From positions 1,178,001-1,242,000 of the forward strand of contig JADIYP010000001.1 in the NCBI GenBank assembly GCA_016705235.1: a DNA stretch of 64,000 nucleotides, given 5' to 3'. This stretch comes from Candidatus Leptovillus affinis (GTDB lineage: Bacteria; Chloroflexota; Anaerolineae; Promineifilales; Promineifilaceae). Position numbers and translations under genes: made by a program. The notes beneath the pieces were generated by a model that worked only from the letters and a program-made list of their open reading frames with translations, was not told the DNA's origin and did not search any database. Positions 17,859 through 27,516 of this stretch are shown in pieces (position 1 is the stretch's first letter; every line of letters starts with the position of its first letter).

Positions 17859-18434
17859 TCAGGCCAACATTTCTTCGTTGGCCGTCGGCGCGTCGTCGTC
17901 TTCGTCGTGTTCGTACTGCTGACGAAATTCTTCTTCGGTCCAGAAGTTTTCCGGCGCGGTCAATTTGTCGATGTACAAAACGCCGTTCAAATGGTCGATT
18001 TCGTGTTGAAAAATGCGGGCGGTCCAGCCATTGAGGCGCAGTTTAATTGGTTTGCCGTGCCGGTCCAGAGCGCGCACGCGGATCGCTTCGTGCCGGTCTA
18101 CTTCGCCCAGATAGCCGGGGATGGAGAGGCAGCCTTCGATGCCATCTACTATGGTGCGGGAGCGCCAGATGATTTCCGGGTTGGCGATGACGTATAGGTC
18201 GCGGGAATTGGGAATTTCACGGCCGTCATCATCATGTTTGGGCAGGGTTTCGATGACGCTTAGCTGCAGGTTGCGGTTAATTTGCGGGGCGGCCAGGCCA
18301 ACTCCGTTGGCGTCGCGCATGGTTTCGATCATGTCGTCGATCAGGTCTTGCAGTTCGCCGTTAAAGCTGGTGACGGGGCGCATTTTTTGGCGCAAAATTT
18401 TATCGGGTAATTTTACAATTTCTAATAAACTCAT
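17859..18434 (-). CDS. def: Peptide deformylase
   Basis: A 191-residue metalloenzyme that removes the formyl group from nascent N-formylmethionine. All three PDF motifs are present: GVGLAAPQI (motif 1), EGCLSIPG with the metal-binding Cys (motif 2), and QHEIDHLNG with both His ligands and the catalytic Glu (motif 3). The C-terminus carries a short acidic tail (HDEDDDAPTANEEML). Upstream is the PH-domain protein, downstream pcm, all on the minus strand. Cotranslational processing (def), protein repair (pcm) and tRNA amidation (gat) are thus grouped. Confidence 0.97.
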   Translation of the reverse strand: MSLLEIVKLPDKILRQKMRPVTSFNGELQDLIDDMIETMRDANGVGLAAPQINRNLQLSVIETLPKHDDDGREIPNSRDLYVIANPEIIWRSRTIVDGIEGCLSIPGYLGEVDRHEAIRVRALDRHGKPIKLRLNGWTARIFQHEIDHLNGVLYIDKLTAPENFWTEEEFRQQYEHDEDDDAPTANEEMLA

Positions 18435-18497
18435 GACGCTATTTTACCTTAAAAATGGGGTTGTTGGCAGGCGTTTGGGGGCGAATTGAAGGTTGGT

Positions 18498-20273
18498 TTA
18501 CAGGTTGGTTTCTGGCGTGTCGGCATATTCACCGGGCGGCGGGGTGCGGCGGGGGATGCGTTCTTGCTCGACAGCCTGCTGGTAGACATCGAGCAGGACG
18601 GCGTATTCGTCGCGTCGATCGGCGCCGCGCTGCTGCCGCTGTTTTTCTTCGTGCAGTTCTAGTTTTTGGAAGATGTCGGCCTGGATGAGGCTGGGTTTGG
18701 GCACGCGCTCGAAGGTGATGTCTGTGTCGACGCCGGCCGTATCGATGAAGACATAGCCGTAATTGAAAATGGTGGGCAGCAGGCCGGGGCGTTCGGCGTT
18801 GACGTTTTGCACTTTGGAGATTTGGGCTTGTTTGCGGCTTTCGCCAAAGCCGAAGGGTTTGCGGTCGATGTCGGTGACGAAGCGGTCGGAAACCTGGAAG
18901 GTGTCGTTGCGCCAATCTTCAAAGTTCCAGATGAACCAGCCCAGGTTGAGCAGCCCCAGGAGTCCAAAGATAATGATCAGGAGGCGGTCGTTAACGGCCG
19001 TATACCGGCCAATCGCGTAACCAATGCCAATCAAGACAAAACCGGCAATCGCCGGCAGCCAAACAAGGGCGATTAACACAAAAATGTGCTTGCGATAGGT
19101 GATGACATTGTTCTCTTCTACCCGCCAGGAGTACCATTTGCGCAGACGCGCTAGGGCGCTGGTATCTGTTGGCTGAAGGTTGGGCGGGGGCGAGGTTTCT
19201 TCTTCGTCAGTGACGGGGCGGTAAGGCGGCGGCATCTTGAAGTGCTTTTCCACCGACTGCCGCATGGTGGATTGGGCTTCGCCCGCGTTCAGGGTGCGCA
19301 CGCGCAGGGTGAGCCGGTTTAGCGTTTGTTCTACCAGGATGGGATCGTCGATGTTGTCGAAGTGGATCACGCCTTTTTGGGCGGCGGTGGTGACTTTGGC
19401 GGAGCCTATCTTGAAAAGATTGGCGATGAGCGTGGGTTTAAGAATTTCGACGCTTTGCACTTGTTTGATGGGAATTTTGTTGACGGTAATGCGGAACGAG
19501 CGCAAATCGAACTCGCGGTGGATGAGATGCTTGTTGGTGATCACAAAATAGTCGTTGGACCAATCTAACAGGCGGAAACCAGCCCATACCAAAAAAAACA
19601 GGGTAATGAGGACGCCGAGTGTGGCGGCGATGGTGGGCGAAAGAACGCGCGATACCAGGGCATAGGTGATGGTGGGGGCAAGCAGCAGCCCTACCAGTGG
19701 CCAAAACAGGCGCACCAGCAGGAACCAGATGCTGCGTCGGGCCTGGTACTCGACCAATTCGTCGGGCAGGAGGCCGACGGCGGAGCTTTTGGAGTCGGCG
19801 CGGCCTTCGATCTTTAGCGCTTCGGCAAAGGCAGGCTCGGATAGTCCGCTGAGAAGATGGCCGTCGGAGTCTGTTTCGGGGGCCAGCAGGGCGAGTGTGT
19901 CGGGGTATTGGGTGAGAAAGGTGAGGAAGTCACGGCCGTTGATGATGAGGAGACGGCCGTTTTGGGCCGCCGAGATCGTGTTGGGGTGCGTGAAGGGGGC
20001 AAACAGCCACACATCTTCGAAATAGTCGCCGGCAAAATATTGCCTGGAGCCGCGCACGATGTTGTTTTCATCTACCTGTTGGGCGTAGAGACGGCCGTTT
20101 CGGACAATATACAGGCTGTTGGCAACATCTCGCTGGTAAGCAATGACAGCGTTGGCGTCAAACTCATATTCCTGGCTGATGGCCGCCAAAGCATGAATTT
20201 GCTCCTCTTCCAGGTTGGTAAATATAGGTAATTGGGCCAGAAATTCTACTTTTTCACTCACGGCTGTTCTCAT
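18498..20273 (-). CDS. Cyclic-nucleotide-binding domain protein with two TM-PH modules
   Basis: 591 residues from the ATG at 20273 (MRTAVSEKVEFLAQLPIF), with GGAG 5 bases upstream. Residues about 8-140 form a Crp-type cNMP-binding domain (FTNLEEEQIHALAAI, SLYIVRNGRLYAQQV, FAGDYFEDVWLF), but no helix-turn-helix follows. Two modules each consist of a TM pair and a bacterial PH domain (bPH_2). The first has TMs near 190-245 followed by FVITNKHLIHREFDLRSFRITVNKIPIKQVQSVEI. The second has TMs near 400-455 followed by FQVSDRFVTDIDRKPFGFGESRKQAQISKVQNV. A role in membrane-surface sensing of a cyclic nucleotide is inferred. No known pathway is assigned. Confidence 0.8.
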   Translation of the reverse strand: MRTAVSEKVEFLAQLPIFTNLEEEQIHALAAISQEYEFDANAVIAYQRDVANSLYIVRNGRLYAQQVDENNIVRGSRQYFAGDYFEDVWLFAPFTHPNTISAAQNGRLLIINGRDFLTFLTQYPDTLALLAPETDSDGHLLSGLSEPAFAEALKIEGRADSKSSAVGLLPDELVEYQARRSIWFLLVRLFWPLVGLLLAPTITYALVSRVLSPTIAATLGVLITLFFLVWAGFRLLDWSNDYFVITNKHLIHREFDLRSFRITVNKIPIKQVQSVEILKPTLIANLFKIGSAKVTTAAQKGVIHFDNIDDPILVEQTLNRLTLRVRTLNAGEAQSTMRQSVEKHFKMPPPYRPVTDEEETSPPPNLQPTDTSALARLRKWYSWRVEENNVITYRKHIFVLIALVWLPAIAGFVLIGIGYAIGRYTAVNDRLLIIIFGLLGLLNLGWFIWNFEDWRNDTFQVSDRFVTDIDRKPFGFGESRKQAQISKVQNVNAERPGLLPTIFNYGYVFIDTAGVDTDITFERVPKPSLIQADIFQKLELHEEKQRQQRGADRRDEYAVLLDVYQQAVEQERIPRRTPPPGEYADTPETNL

Positions 20274-20326
20274 CGTCTCCAAAGAATTATTTTAACATAA
20301 TCTTTTTGGCCGGAAAAGGGTCGCCT

Positions 20327-20355
20327 TTGCCTCCACCCACGCCCTGCTGTATGAT
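20327..20355 (+). promoter_or_regulatory. Candidate sigma70-type promoter for the M50-like protease gene
   Basis: TTGCCT (20327-20332) and TATGAT (20350-20355) are separated by 17 bases. Transcription would start near 20362, about 19 bases before the ATG at 20381. The gap is divergent with the cNMP/PH gene. Confidence 0.45.
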
Positions 20356-20380
20356 TTAGCCTGCAAAGGCAGCATAAATT

Positions 20381-21613
20381 ATGTTTTCACTTACCAATCT
20401 ATTCAATATCTTTGCTTTGTTGTATGTACTGCGTGGTGTCCAACTGCTGGTTATCATTGTGCGGCAGTGGTCATCGCTTCGCGCCGAACCGTTAACTGCC
20501 GCCAAAAAGCAGTTAGCCGAGCAAGCCTCCTTTTTTATTGCCGTTCCCATTGCTGTATTTTTTCATGAATTAGGCCATGCGCTGGCTGTCTGGGCTTTTG
20601 GCGGCCAGGTCGTGGGGTTTGTTTACCGCTTTTTCTGGGGCGAAGTAGAACATATGGGGGCATATACCCCGGCCGAACGCTGGTTTGTCGCCCTGGCAGG
20701 CACGTTGGGTTCGCTGCTGTTTGGTCTGGCGATCTGGTGGCTGCTGCGCCGCAGCCAATCCTCTACGCTGCGTTTTTTCGGGCTGCGCGCCTTCCGCTTC
20801 CAAATTTATTTTTCGCTGCTTTATTACCCCCTGTTTTCGGCGGTTTTGCCGATTGGCGACTGGCGCGTCATTTATGATTTTTCGGCCACGCCGCTGTTGA
20901 GCGGTGTGACGCTGGTTGTTCATCTGCTTTTCCTGGTTTTCTACTGGCAGTATGACCGGCAGGGTTGGTTTGAGGAGCCGAGCCACGAAACGGCCGTTGC
21001 CCAGGCCGAATTTGATGCGCTGGAGCGGGAAACGGCCGTGCAGCCCCAAAACACCGATCTCCAACTCCACTACATCGACATTCTCCGCCGCGGCAGCGCC
21101 CACAACAAAGCCGAAACAGCCCTCAAACGCTTCCTGCGTGACAATCCCAACTCTGCTCTGGCCTATCTGGAGCTGGCCGCCCTGGAGGCGGGCAAACAAA
21201 GAACCGTCTCCAAAAAAGCGGCGGCCTACGCTGAAAAAGCGCTGCAATCAGGTCTTTCCGAACCGAGGCGCGTAGCCATGGCCAACCAGATGGCCGCCAG
21301 TTATCAATTGGAAATGGGGCAGGGGGCAACGGCCGTGCAAACCTACACCCAGGCCATCGCCGCCCTGAATAACCTGGAACCAACGCTCGCCGACCAGCAC
21401 GCGCTGGCAAATTTATACCGCTCCCGCAGCCTGGCTCACCGCCGCCAACAGCAGTACGATGCCGCCTCCCAAGATTTGCAGCAGGCCACGACCCTGGCAA
21501 AACAGCTTGGAGACGATAACCTGGTGGCCGCCTACCAGGAAGATTGGGCCATTCTGCAAAACCATGCCAACCACGCATCCAAAGCGGTTTCCTACAATTC
21601 GCCTGACCAGTAA
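20381..21613 (+). CDS. M50-like membrane metalloprotease with C-terminal TPR domain
   Basis: A 410-residue protein. The N-terminal half has about five TM helices and a zinc-protease motif HELGHALAVWAFGG (about residues 63-76) inside a hydrophobic segment, as in site-2-type M50 proteases. The second canonical motif, NxxPxxxxDG, is only loosely matched by FSAVLPIGDW, so the third metal ligand is uncertain. From about residue 225 it is soluble and helical, with tetratricopeptide-like repeats (SALAYLELAALEAGK, AVQTYTQAIAALNN, LYRSRSLAHRRQQQYDAASQDL). TPRs may dock a substrate or partner at the cytoplasmic face. It is monocistronic, with its own likely promoter. Confidence 0.8.
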   Translation: MFSLTNLFNIFALLYVLRGVQLLVIIVRQWSSLRAEPLTAAKKQLAEQASFFIAVPIAVFFHELGHALAVWAFGGQVVGFVYRFFWGEVEHMGAYTPAERWFVALAGTLGSLLFGLAIWWLLRRSQSSTLRFFGLRAFRFQIYFSLLYYPLFSAVLPIGDWRVIYDFSATPLLSGVTLVVHLLFLVFYWQYDRQGWFEEPSHETAVAQAEFDALERETAVQPQNTDLQLHYIDILRRGSAHNKAETALKRFLRDNPNSALAYLELAALEAGKQRTVSKKAAAYAEKALQSGLSEPRRVAMANQMAASYQLEMGQGATAVQTYTQAIAALNNLEPTLADQHALANLYRSRSLAHRRQQQYDAASQDLQQATTLAKQLGDDNLVAAYQEDWAILQNHANHASKAVSYNSPDQ

Positions 21614-22006
21614 GTCAGCCGCAGCGAATGAAAACCTGTGAATAAGGGCTGACAACTGTCACGTCAAAATCAGGAACAATAGCAGTGGACGATTGGACGA
21701 ATCCCGACTATTCTCAACACGTGACCTTCACGATTGCCTTGATCCCTGCGCAAGAGTACCGATTCTACGGATTGGCCGGATTGTTGCCAGTGCCCACTGA
21801 GGCAGTTTGTCTGTATCCCCCCAGCGCCATTTTTGGCAAAGACGCTATACCCTGCCTGGAAAACGGCCGTTATACTGTCCACTAACCTGATAAGGAGGTG
21901 ATAGAAAACGGAATAAATCAAACACATAAACCATTCACTCCCATCTCACTCGCTCGGCGAGTCAACCATCAATTTGTACATTAAATATTAAGAGGAGAAA
22001 TCTGAC
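21614..22006. other. Leader region of the BMP transporter operon
   Basis: This 393-bp gap holds no gene I can support. It has one ACGGCCGT motif (21863-21870) and, at 21891-21901, aaggaggtgat, a perfect Shine-Dalgarno complement with only a GTG-initiated 29-codon frame after it. The functional AGAGGAG for the transporter lipoprotein lies directly before 22007. The leader is long enough for a regulatory RNA, but I recognise no known riboswitch. Confidence 0.4.
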
Positions 22007-23308
<1,302 letters not shown>

Positions 23309-23325
23309 TTAGATGTAATTAGTAT

Positions 23326-23365
23326 AACCTCCCGGAGGTCCTGAACCTCCGGGAGGTTGTTTTTT
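23326..23365 (+). terminator. Intrinsic terminator/attenuator inside the BMP operon
   Basis: aacctcccggaggt at 23326-23339 pairs with acctccgggaggtt at 23345-23358, followed by gtttttt. It sits between the binding-protein stop (23308) and the ATPase start (23376). It would end most transcripts after the first gene and so give more binding protein than transporter. Confidence 0.85.
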
Positions 23366-23375
23366 AGAGGTTCCC

Positions 23376-24941
23376 ATGTCTGAATCGCCTTTCGCCGTTG
23401 AAATGAATGACGTTGTGATTCGCTTTCCCGGTGTGCTGGCCAATGATCACGTGAACTTTACGCTGCGGCAGGGCGAAATCCACGCTTTGCTGGGGGAAAA
23501 TGGCGCAGGTAAAAGCACGCTGATGAATGCTTTGGCCGGTTTGTATCGGCCTACGTCTGGCACGATCAAGATTAAAGGGGAAACGGTTAATTTTAGCTCG
23601 CCTAAAGATGCCATCGCCAAGGGGATTGGCATGGTTCATCAGCATTTTATGTTGGTTCCTACGCAGACAGTCACAGAAAATATTTTGTTGGGTCTGGATC
23701 AGCCACGTTTTTTTATGAGATTGAAGGAATATGATCAGAAGGTGCTGGCTTTGCAAGATCAGTTTGGCCTGCGCGTGGACCCGACGGCCAAAATCTGGCA
23801 GCTTTCGGTGGGTGAGCAGCAGCGGGTGGAGATTTTGAAGACGCTGTATCGGGGCGCGAATATTTTGATTATGGATGAGCCAACGGCCGTTCTCGCGCCG
23901 CAAGAAATCGACGATCTCATTGAGACGATGCGCTCTATGGTGGCGCAGGGTAAGTCGATTGTGTTCATCAGCCACAAACTGCAAGAGGTAACGGCCGTTG
24001 CCGACCGAGTTACCGTCTTGCGTAAAGGTAAAGTCACCGCTGAAGGCGTGAGCATAACCGGCATGACCAAACGCGACCTGGCCCAACTCATGGTCGGGCG
24101 CGACGTGGTCTTTTCGGTAGCCAAAAAACCGCAGAAACCGGGTGATGTTGTCTTATCTATCAGAGATGTACGCGCCGAAAACAACAAAGGCGTGCCCGCC
24201 CTGCGCGGCGTCAATTTAGAAGTACGTCAGGGCGAAATTTTGGGCATTGCTGGCGTTTCTGGCAATGGGCAAAGCGAACTGGCTGAAGTCATCACCGGGA
24301 TGCGGCCGTGCCAGGGCAGCATCCTGATCAACGGCGAAGATGTCGCCAACCAGCCTCCCATCGTGTCGATTCGCGGCGGCGTAGCCCATGTGCCCGAAGA
24401 CCGCACCCACGTTGGCAGCGCCCCCAACCTCAGCATCACCGACAATACCATCATGAAAGCGTACCGCGAACAGCCGGTAGCCAAAGGCTGGAGCGTCGAT
24501 TTTACATATGCCCGCGAAAATGCCCGCAATTTGAAACGCGCCTACGAAATCCTGGCTCCCAGCGTCGAGACAATGGCGCGCAAACTTTCCGGCGGCAACC
24601 TGCAAAAAGTGATTCTGGCGCGCGAGATTTCCATTGAGCCGCGCCTGATGGTGGCTGTGCAGCCCACACGGGGTCTGGACGTGGGCGCCATTGAAGCGAT
24701 TCAAACTTTAATTTTGGCGCAGCGGGAATCGGGAACGGCCGTGCTCCTCGTCTCCGAAGAACTAGAAGAACTCCTCTCCCTCAGCGACCGCATTGCCGTT
24801 ATTTACGAAGGTGAAATTATGGGCATCGTGCCCAACGAAAACGCCGACGTCGAAGAATTGGGTCTGATGATGACCGGTTCGCACCTGGAAGACATCCGCA
24901 AGCAAAAAGCGGCCTCAGACGCAGGGAGGGTACCATCATGA
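23376..24941 (+). CDS. BMP-type ABC transporter ATPase (tandem ABC domains)
   Basis: A 521-residue protein with two fused ATPase domains, as in ribose/nucleoside importers (RbsA, YufO). Domain 1 has Walker A GENGAGKST, the signature QLSVGEQQRVEILK and Walker B ILIMDEPTAVLAP, followed by SHKLQE. Domain 2 has a degenerate Walker A, GVSGNGQSELAE, which lacks the GK(S/T), then the signature KLSGGNLQKVILAREI, with VAVQPTRGLDVGA in place of Walker B. Asymmetric sites of this kind are usual in the family. The stop overlaps the start of the first permease gene (ATGA at 24938-24941), so the two are translationally coupled. Confidence 0.96.
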   Translation: MSESPFAVEMNDVVIRFPGVLANDHVNFTLRQGEIHALLGENGAGKSTLMNALAGLYRPTSGTIKIKGETVNFSSPKDAIAKGIGMVHQHFMLVPTQTVTENILLGLDQPRFFMRLKEYDQKVLALQDQFGLRVDPTAKIWQLSVGEQQRVEILKTLYRGANILIMDEPTAVLAPQEIDDLIETMRSMVAQGKSIVFISHKLQEVTAVADRVTVLRKGKVTAEGVSITGMTKRDLAQLMVGRDVVFSVAKKPQKPGDVVLSIRDVRAENNKGVPALRGVNLEVRQGEILGIAGVSGNGQSELAEVITGMRPCQGSILINGEDVANQPPIVSIRGGVAHVPEDRTHVGSAPNLSITDNTIMKAYREQPVAKGWSVDFTYARENARNLKRAYEILAPSVETMARKLSGGNLQKVILAREISIEPRLMVAVQPTRGLDVGAIEAIQTLILAQRESGTAVLLVSEELEELLSLSDRIAVIYEGEIMGIVPNENADVEELGLMMTGSHLEDIRKQKAASDAGRVPS

Positions 24942-26059
24942 AATTGCCATTTACGGTCATGTTTGAAAAACGTATGGATGATGTCCCCAAATGGCTGCCA
25001 GCGGCTACCTCCATTGGCTCAGTCGTGATCGCCTTTATCATCAGCGGCATCATCCTCAAACTAATAGGCGGCCAGCCTATGCGCGTCGGAAAATTTTTCT
25101 TCGAGGCCACCTTCGGTAGTTGGGCGGCCGTTTCCGATACGTTGGTAAAAGCCACGCCGCTAATAATGGTAGGTCTGGCCTGCACCATCGCCTTCAAAAT
25201 GAAATTGTGGAACATCGGCGCGGAAGGTCAGTTTTATATTGGCGCGTTTGCCGCCAGTCTGGTCGTGTTAATCCCCATGGTTCCATTGGACAGCCCCAGA
25301 TTTGTCATCATTGGCCTGATGATCATCATGGGCATGATTGGCGGCGCAGCCTGGGGGTTTATCCCCGGCGTCCTGAAAGGCAAGTTTGGCGTCAACGAGA
25401 TCATCACCACCCTCATGCTCAACTATATCGCCATCCTGTGGAACAACTTCTGGATTTTCAACAAATGGAGCGACGCCGGTTTCCAGATGACGCCGCCTTT
25501 TGAAAAAACAGCCTGGCTGCCACGGCTGGCCGATTATGCCCGTGAATACAAAGCATTTTCCGGCATCACCTTGCACCTGGGCGTGGTCATCGCTCTGGTT
25601 GCCACGGTGGTGGTCTGGTGGGTGCTGGAACGCAGCCGTTGGGGATACGAAATCAAACTTACCGGCGACAACAAAGAAGCTGCGCGTTACGCCGGTATCA
25701 ACATCGTGCGCAACATCATTCTGGTTATGATGTTTTCTGGCGCGTTAGCCGGGTTGGCCGGTATGTCGGAAATTAGCGGCGTGGTGCATCGCTTGCAAGA
25801 ACGCATTTCCCCCGGATATGGCTTCACGGGCATCATCATCGCCTGGCTGGCCAAGCTTAACCCGTTCGCCGTGGTGTTGGTTTCCATTTTGTTTGGCGCG
25901 TTGATTGTCGCCGGCCGTGAAATCCAGCCGTCGGGTTTGGCGCAGCTGCTGCAAGGCATCATTCTTTTTATGGTGATTAGCAGCGACGTTTTGTTACGTT
26001 ACAAAATTCGGTTTATTCGGTTGCACTCTCCGGCGGCCGGGGAGGTTGAGGTCGCATGA
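24938..26059 (+). CDS. BMP-type ABC transporter permease 1
   Basis: A 373-residue inner-membrane permease of the BPD_transp_2 family (YufP-like) with 9-10 hydrophobic segments. The conserved region WNIGAEGQFYIGAFAAS is followed by GVNEIITTLMLNYIAILWNNFW and RYAGINIVRNIILVMMFSGALAGLAGMSEI. It forms the channel with the next gene product. It overlaps the ATPase gene at the start (ATGA) and the second permease gene at the end (ATGA at 26056-26059). Confidence 0.96.
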   Translation: MKLPFTVMFEKRMDDVPKWLPAATSIGSVVIAFIISGIILKLIGGQPMRVGKFFFEATFGSWAAVSDTLVKATPLIMVGLACTIAFKMKLWNIGAEGQFYIGAFAASLVVLIPMVPLDSPRFVIIGLMIIMGMIGGAAWGFIPGVLKGKFGVNEIITTLMLNYIAILWNNFWIFNKWSDAGFQMTPPFEKTAWLPRLADYAREYKAFSGITLHLGVVIALVATVVVWWVLERSRWGYEIKLTGDNKEAARYAGINIVRNIILVMMFSGALAGLAGMSEISGVVHRLQERISPGYGFTGIIIAWLAKLNPFAVVLVSILFGALIVAGREIQPSGLAQLLQGIILFMVISSDVLLRYKIRFIRLHSPAAGEVEVA

Positions 26060-27021
26060 ATTTAGAAATTATTCTGCATGCAGGTCTGGCTACGGGCACG
26101 ATTTTACTGTTTGCGGCCATCGGCGAAGTGTTTTCGGAACGAGCTGGCGTTTTGAATTTAGGCGTGGAAGGCATGATGCTTTTGGGCGCGATGGCCGGTT
26201 TTAGCACTTCCCTGGCGACGGGTAATGTGTGGTTGGGACTGCTGGCGGCTATCATCGCGGGTGGTATTCTCAGTCTGGCGCACGGGCTGGTGACAATCCA
26301 TTTCCAGGCCGATCAGGTGGTCAGCGGCCTGTCGTTGACGTTTTTGGGTACGGGTCTGGCTCTGGTTTTAGGCGAGGGGCTAACTGGCAAGAATCCGCCT
26401 CTGGTCCCATCTTTTAATATTCCCGGTTTATCGGCAATTCCCTTTATTGGACCGGTCTTTTTTACGGATCACAGTCTGTTGGTGTATGTGGGGTACTTGT
26501 TTGTGCCATTGGCCTGGTATTTTATTTTTCGCACACGGCCGGGTATGCACCTACGGGCTGTGGGCGAAAAACCGGACGCGGCCGATACGATGGGCGTGAA
26601 TGTGTATGGGTTGCGTTATTTGTATGTCTTTGTTGGCGGTTGTTTGGCTGGCCTGGCTGGGGCAACGATCAGTTTGTCGGTGTCACCAGGCTGGTACAGC
26701 ACGCAGACAACATCTGGGCAGGGCTGGATTGCCGTGGGTCTGGTTATTTTTGCTCAATGGGATCCACTGCGGGCGGCGTTTGGCGCGTATTTGTTTGGCG
26801 CGCTGCGGCGAGGCATTTTGGATTTGCAAGGACCGGCCTTTTTGTTGGGAATGAAGAATCCTTTGTACATCAATTCGAATTATGGCTTCTTTTTGCAGAT
26901 GACGCCGTATGTTTTGACGATTTTGGCCCTGGTTATTGGTTCGAGGCAGGCGGCGCGTAAACGTTTGGGGGCGCCGGCGGCGCTGGGGCTGCCGTATATT
27001 CGGGGCGAACGCGGGTTGTAA
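26056..27021 (+). CDS. BMP-type ABC transporter permease 2
   Basis: A 321-residue BPD_transp_2 permease (YufQ-like). It starts with a hydrophobic segment and the typical IGEVFSERAGVLNLGVEGMMLLGAMAGF, then ADQVVSGLSLTFLGTGLAL, MHLRAVGEKPDAADTMGVNVYGLRYLYVFVGG and GQGWIAVGLVIFAQWDPLRAAFGAYLFG. It is the partner of permease 1, and its start overlaps the stop of that gene. The operon (binding protein, ATPase, two permeases) is complete. A nucleoside is the usual ligand of such systems, but the ligand here is inferred only. Confidence 0.96.
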   Translation: MNLEIILHAGLATGTILLFAAIGEVFSERAGVLNLGVEGMMLLGAMAGFSTSLATGNVWLGLLAAIIAGGILSLAHGLVTIHFQADQVVSGLSLTFLGTGLALVLGEGLTGKNPPLVPSFNIPGLSAIPFIGPVFFTDHSLLVYVGYLFVPLAWYFIFRTRPGMHLRAVGEKPDAADTMGVNVYGLRYLYVFVGGCLAGLAGATISLSVSPGWYSTQTTSGQGWIAVGLVIFAQWDPLRAAFGAYLFGALRRGILDLQGPAFLLGMKNPLYINSNYGFFLQMTPYVLTILALVIGSRQAARKRLGAPAALGLPYIRGERGL

Positions 27022-27045
27022 GACTCAATTGGCCATTGTTCAGGA

Positions 27046-27090
27046 GAAACGGCCGTTCTCTTCACATCACAGTGGGGGAACGGCCGTTTC
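27046..27090. terminator. Hairpin built from two ACGGCCGT motifs after the transporter operon
   Basis: gaaacggccgttctc at 27046-27060 can pair with gggaacggccgtttc ending at 27090, and gttttc follows. It is the likely 3' end of the ABC operon and shows the iterated palindrome used in a structured intergenic position. Confidence 0.55.
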
Positions 27091-27117
27091 GTTTTCCCAT
27101 CACCCCGCTAACTTTCC

Positions 27118-27301
27118 CAGCAATTCTCAATTTAACCAGAAATGTGTCATGCTGAGGTCCTCCGAAGCATCCCGTTCAGCCCTAATGACCAATACATGGG
27201 GATGCTTCGCTCCGAAGACTCCGCTCAGCATGACAGTTCAGCGTAAAGTGCAAAGAAATTACCTTGTTCGCACGAATGCCTGATCTAAATTGAGAATTGC
27301 T
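27118..27301. mobile_element. MITE-like element with 16-bp terminal inverted repeats
   Basis: agcaattctcaattta (27119-27134) and taaattgagaattgct (27286-27301) are perfect terminal inverted repeats. The element is flanked by the same 11 bases, gctaactttcc, at 27107-27117 and 27302-27312, which looks like a target-site duplication. Inside is a second long imperfect hairpin (27145-27173 with 27198-27235) of the tgtcatgctgag...ctcagcatgaca type, a dispersed repeat found in many genomes. It has no coding capacity, so mobility would depend on a transposase elsewhere. Confidence 0.75.
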
Positions 27302-27372
27302 GCTAACTTTCCTGCACAAATGGTACGAATAGCCCGCCTTTGGTAAACTGTTTGCCAGTATTATTATGGGCC

Positions 27373-27480
27373 TTTGGGATTTCATGGGTTTGGTCTGATG
27401 CGTGATACGTGAAACCTCTCTGGTCACGCATCACGTATTACGCATCAGGGGCGGTCAACCCCTTGAGTTCCTGAAAAACC
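27373..27480 (+). repeat. About 115-bp dispersed repeat, copy 1 (plus orientation)
   Basis: tttgggatttcatgggtttg, then a GTGATGCGTGAT-type hairpin (27398-27449), then aggggcggtcaaccccttga and gttcctgaa. It matches the reverse complement of 31193-31310 almost throughout, apart from a short indel in the hairpin. It lies just upstream of the phosphatase gene at 27517. Confidence 0.85.
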
Positions 27481-27516
27481 ATTATTATTTACCCCGTCAT
27501 CTGGAGGAAATGTATT

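Noticed and set aside
21685..21885. 66-codon frame upstream of the BMP operon
   Set aside because: GTG start without ribosome-binding site and no similarity I recognise.
27145..27235. Long hairpin considered as a stand-alone terminator
   Set aside because: It lies inside the larger element with terminal repeats, has no U-tract and matches a dispersed repeat type.
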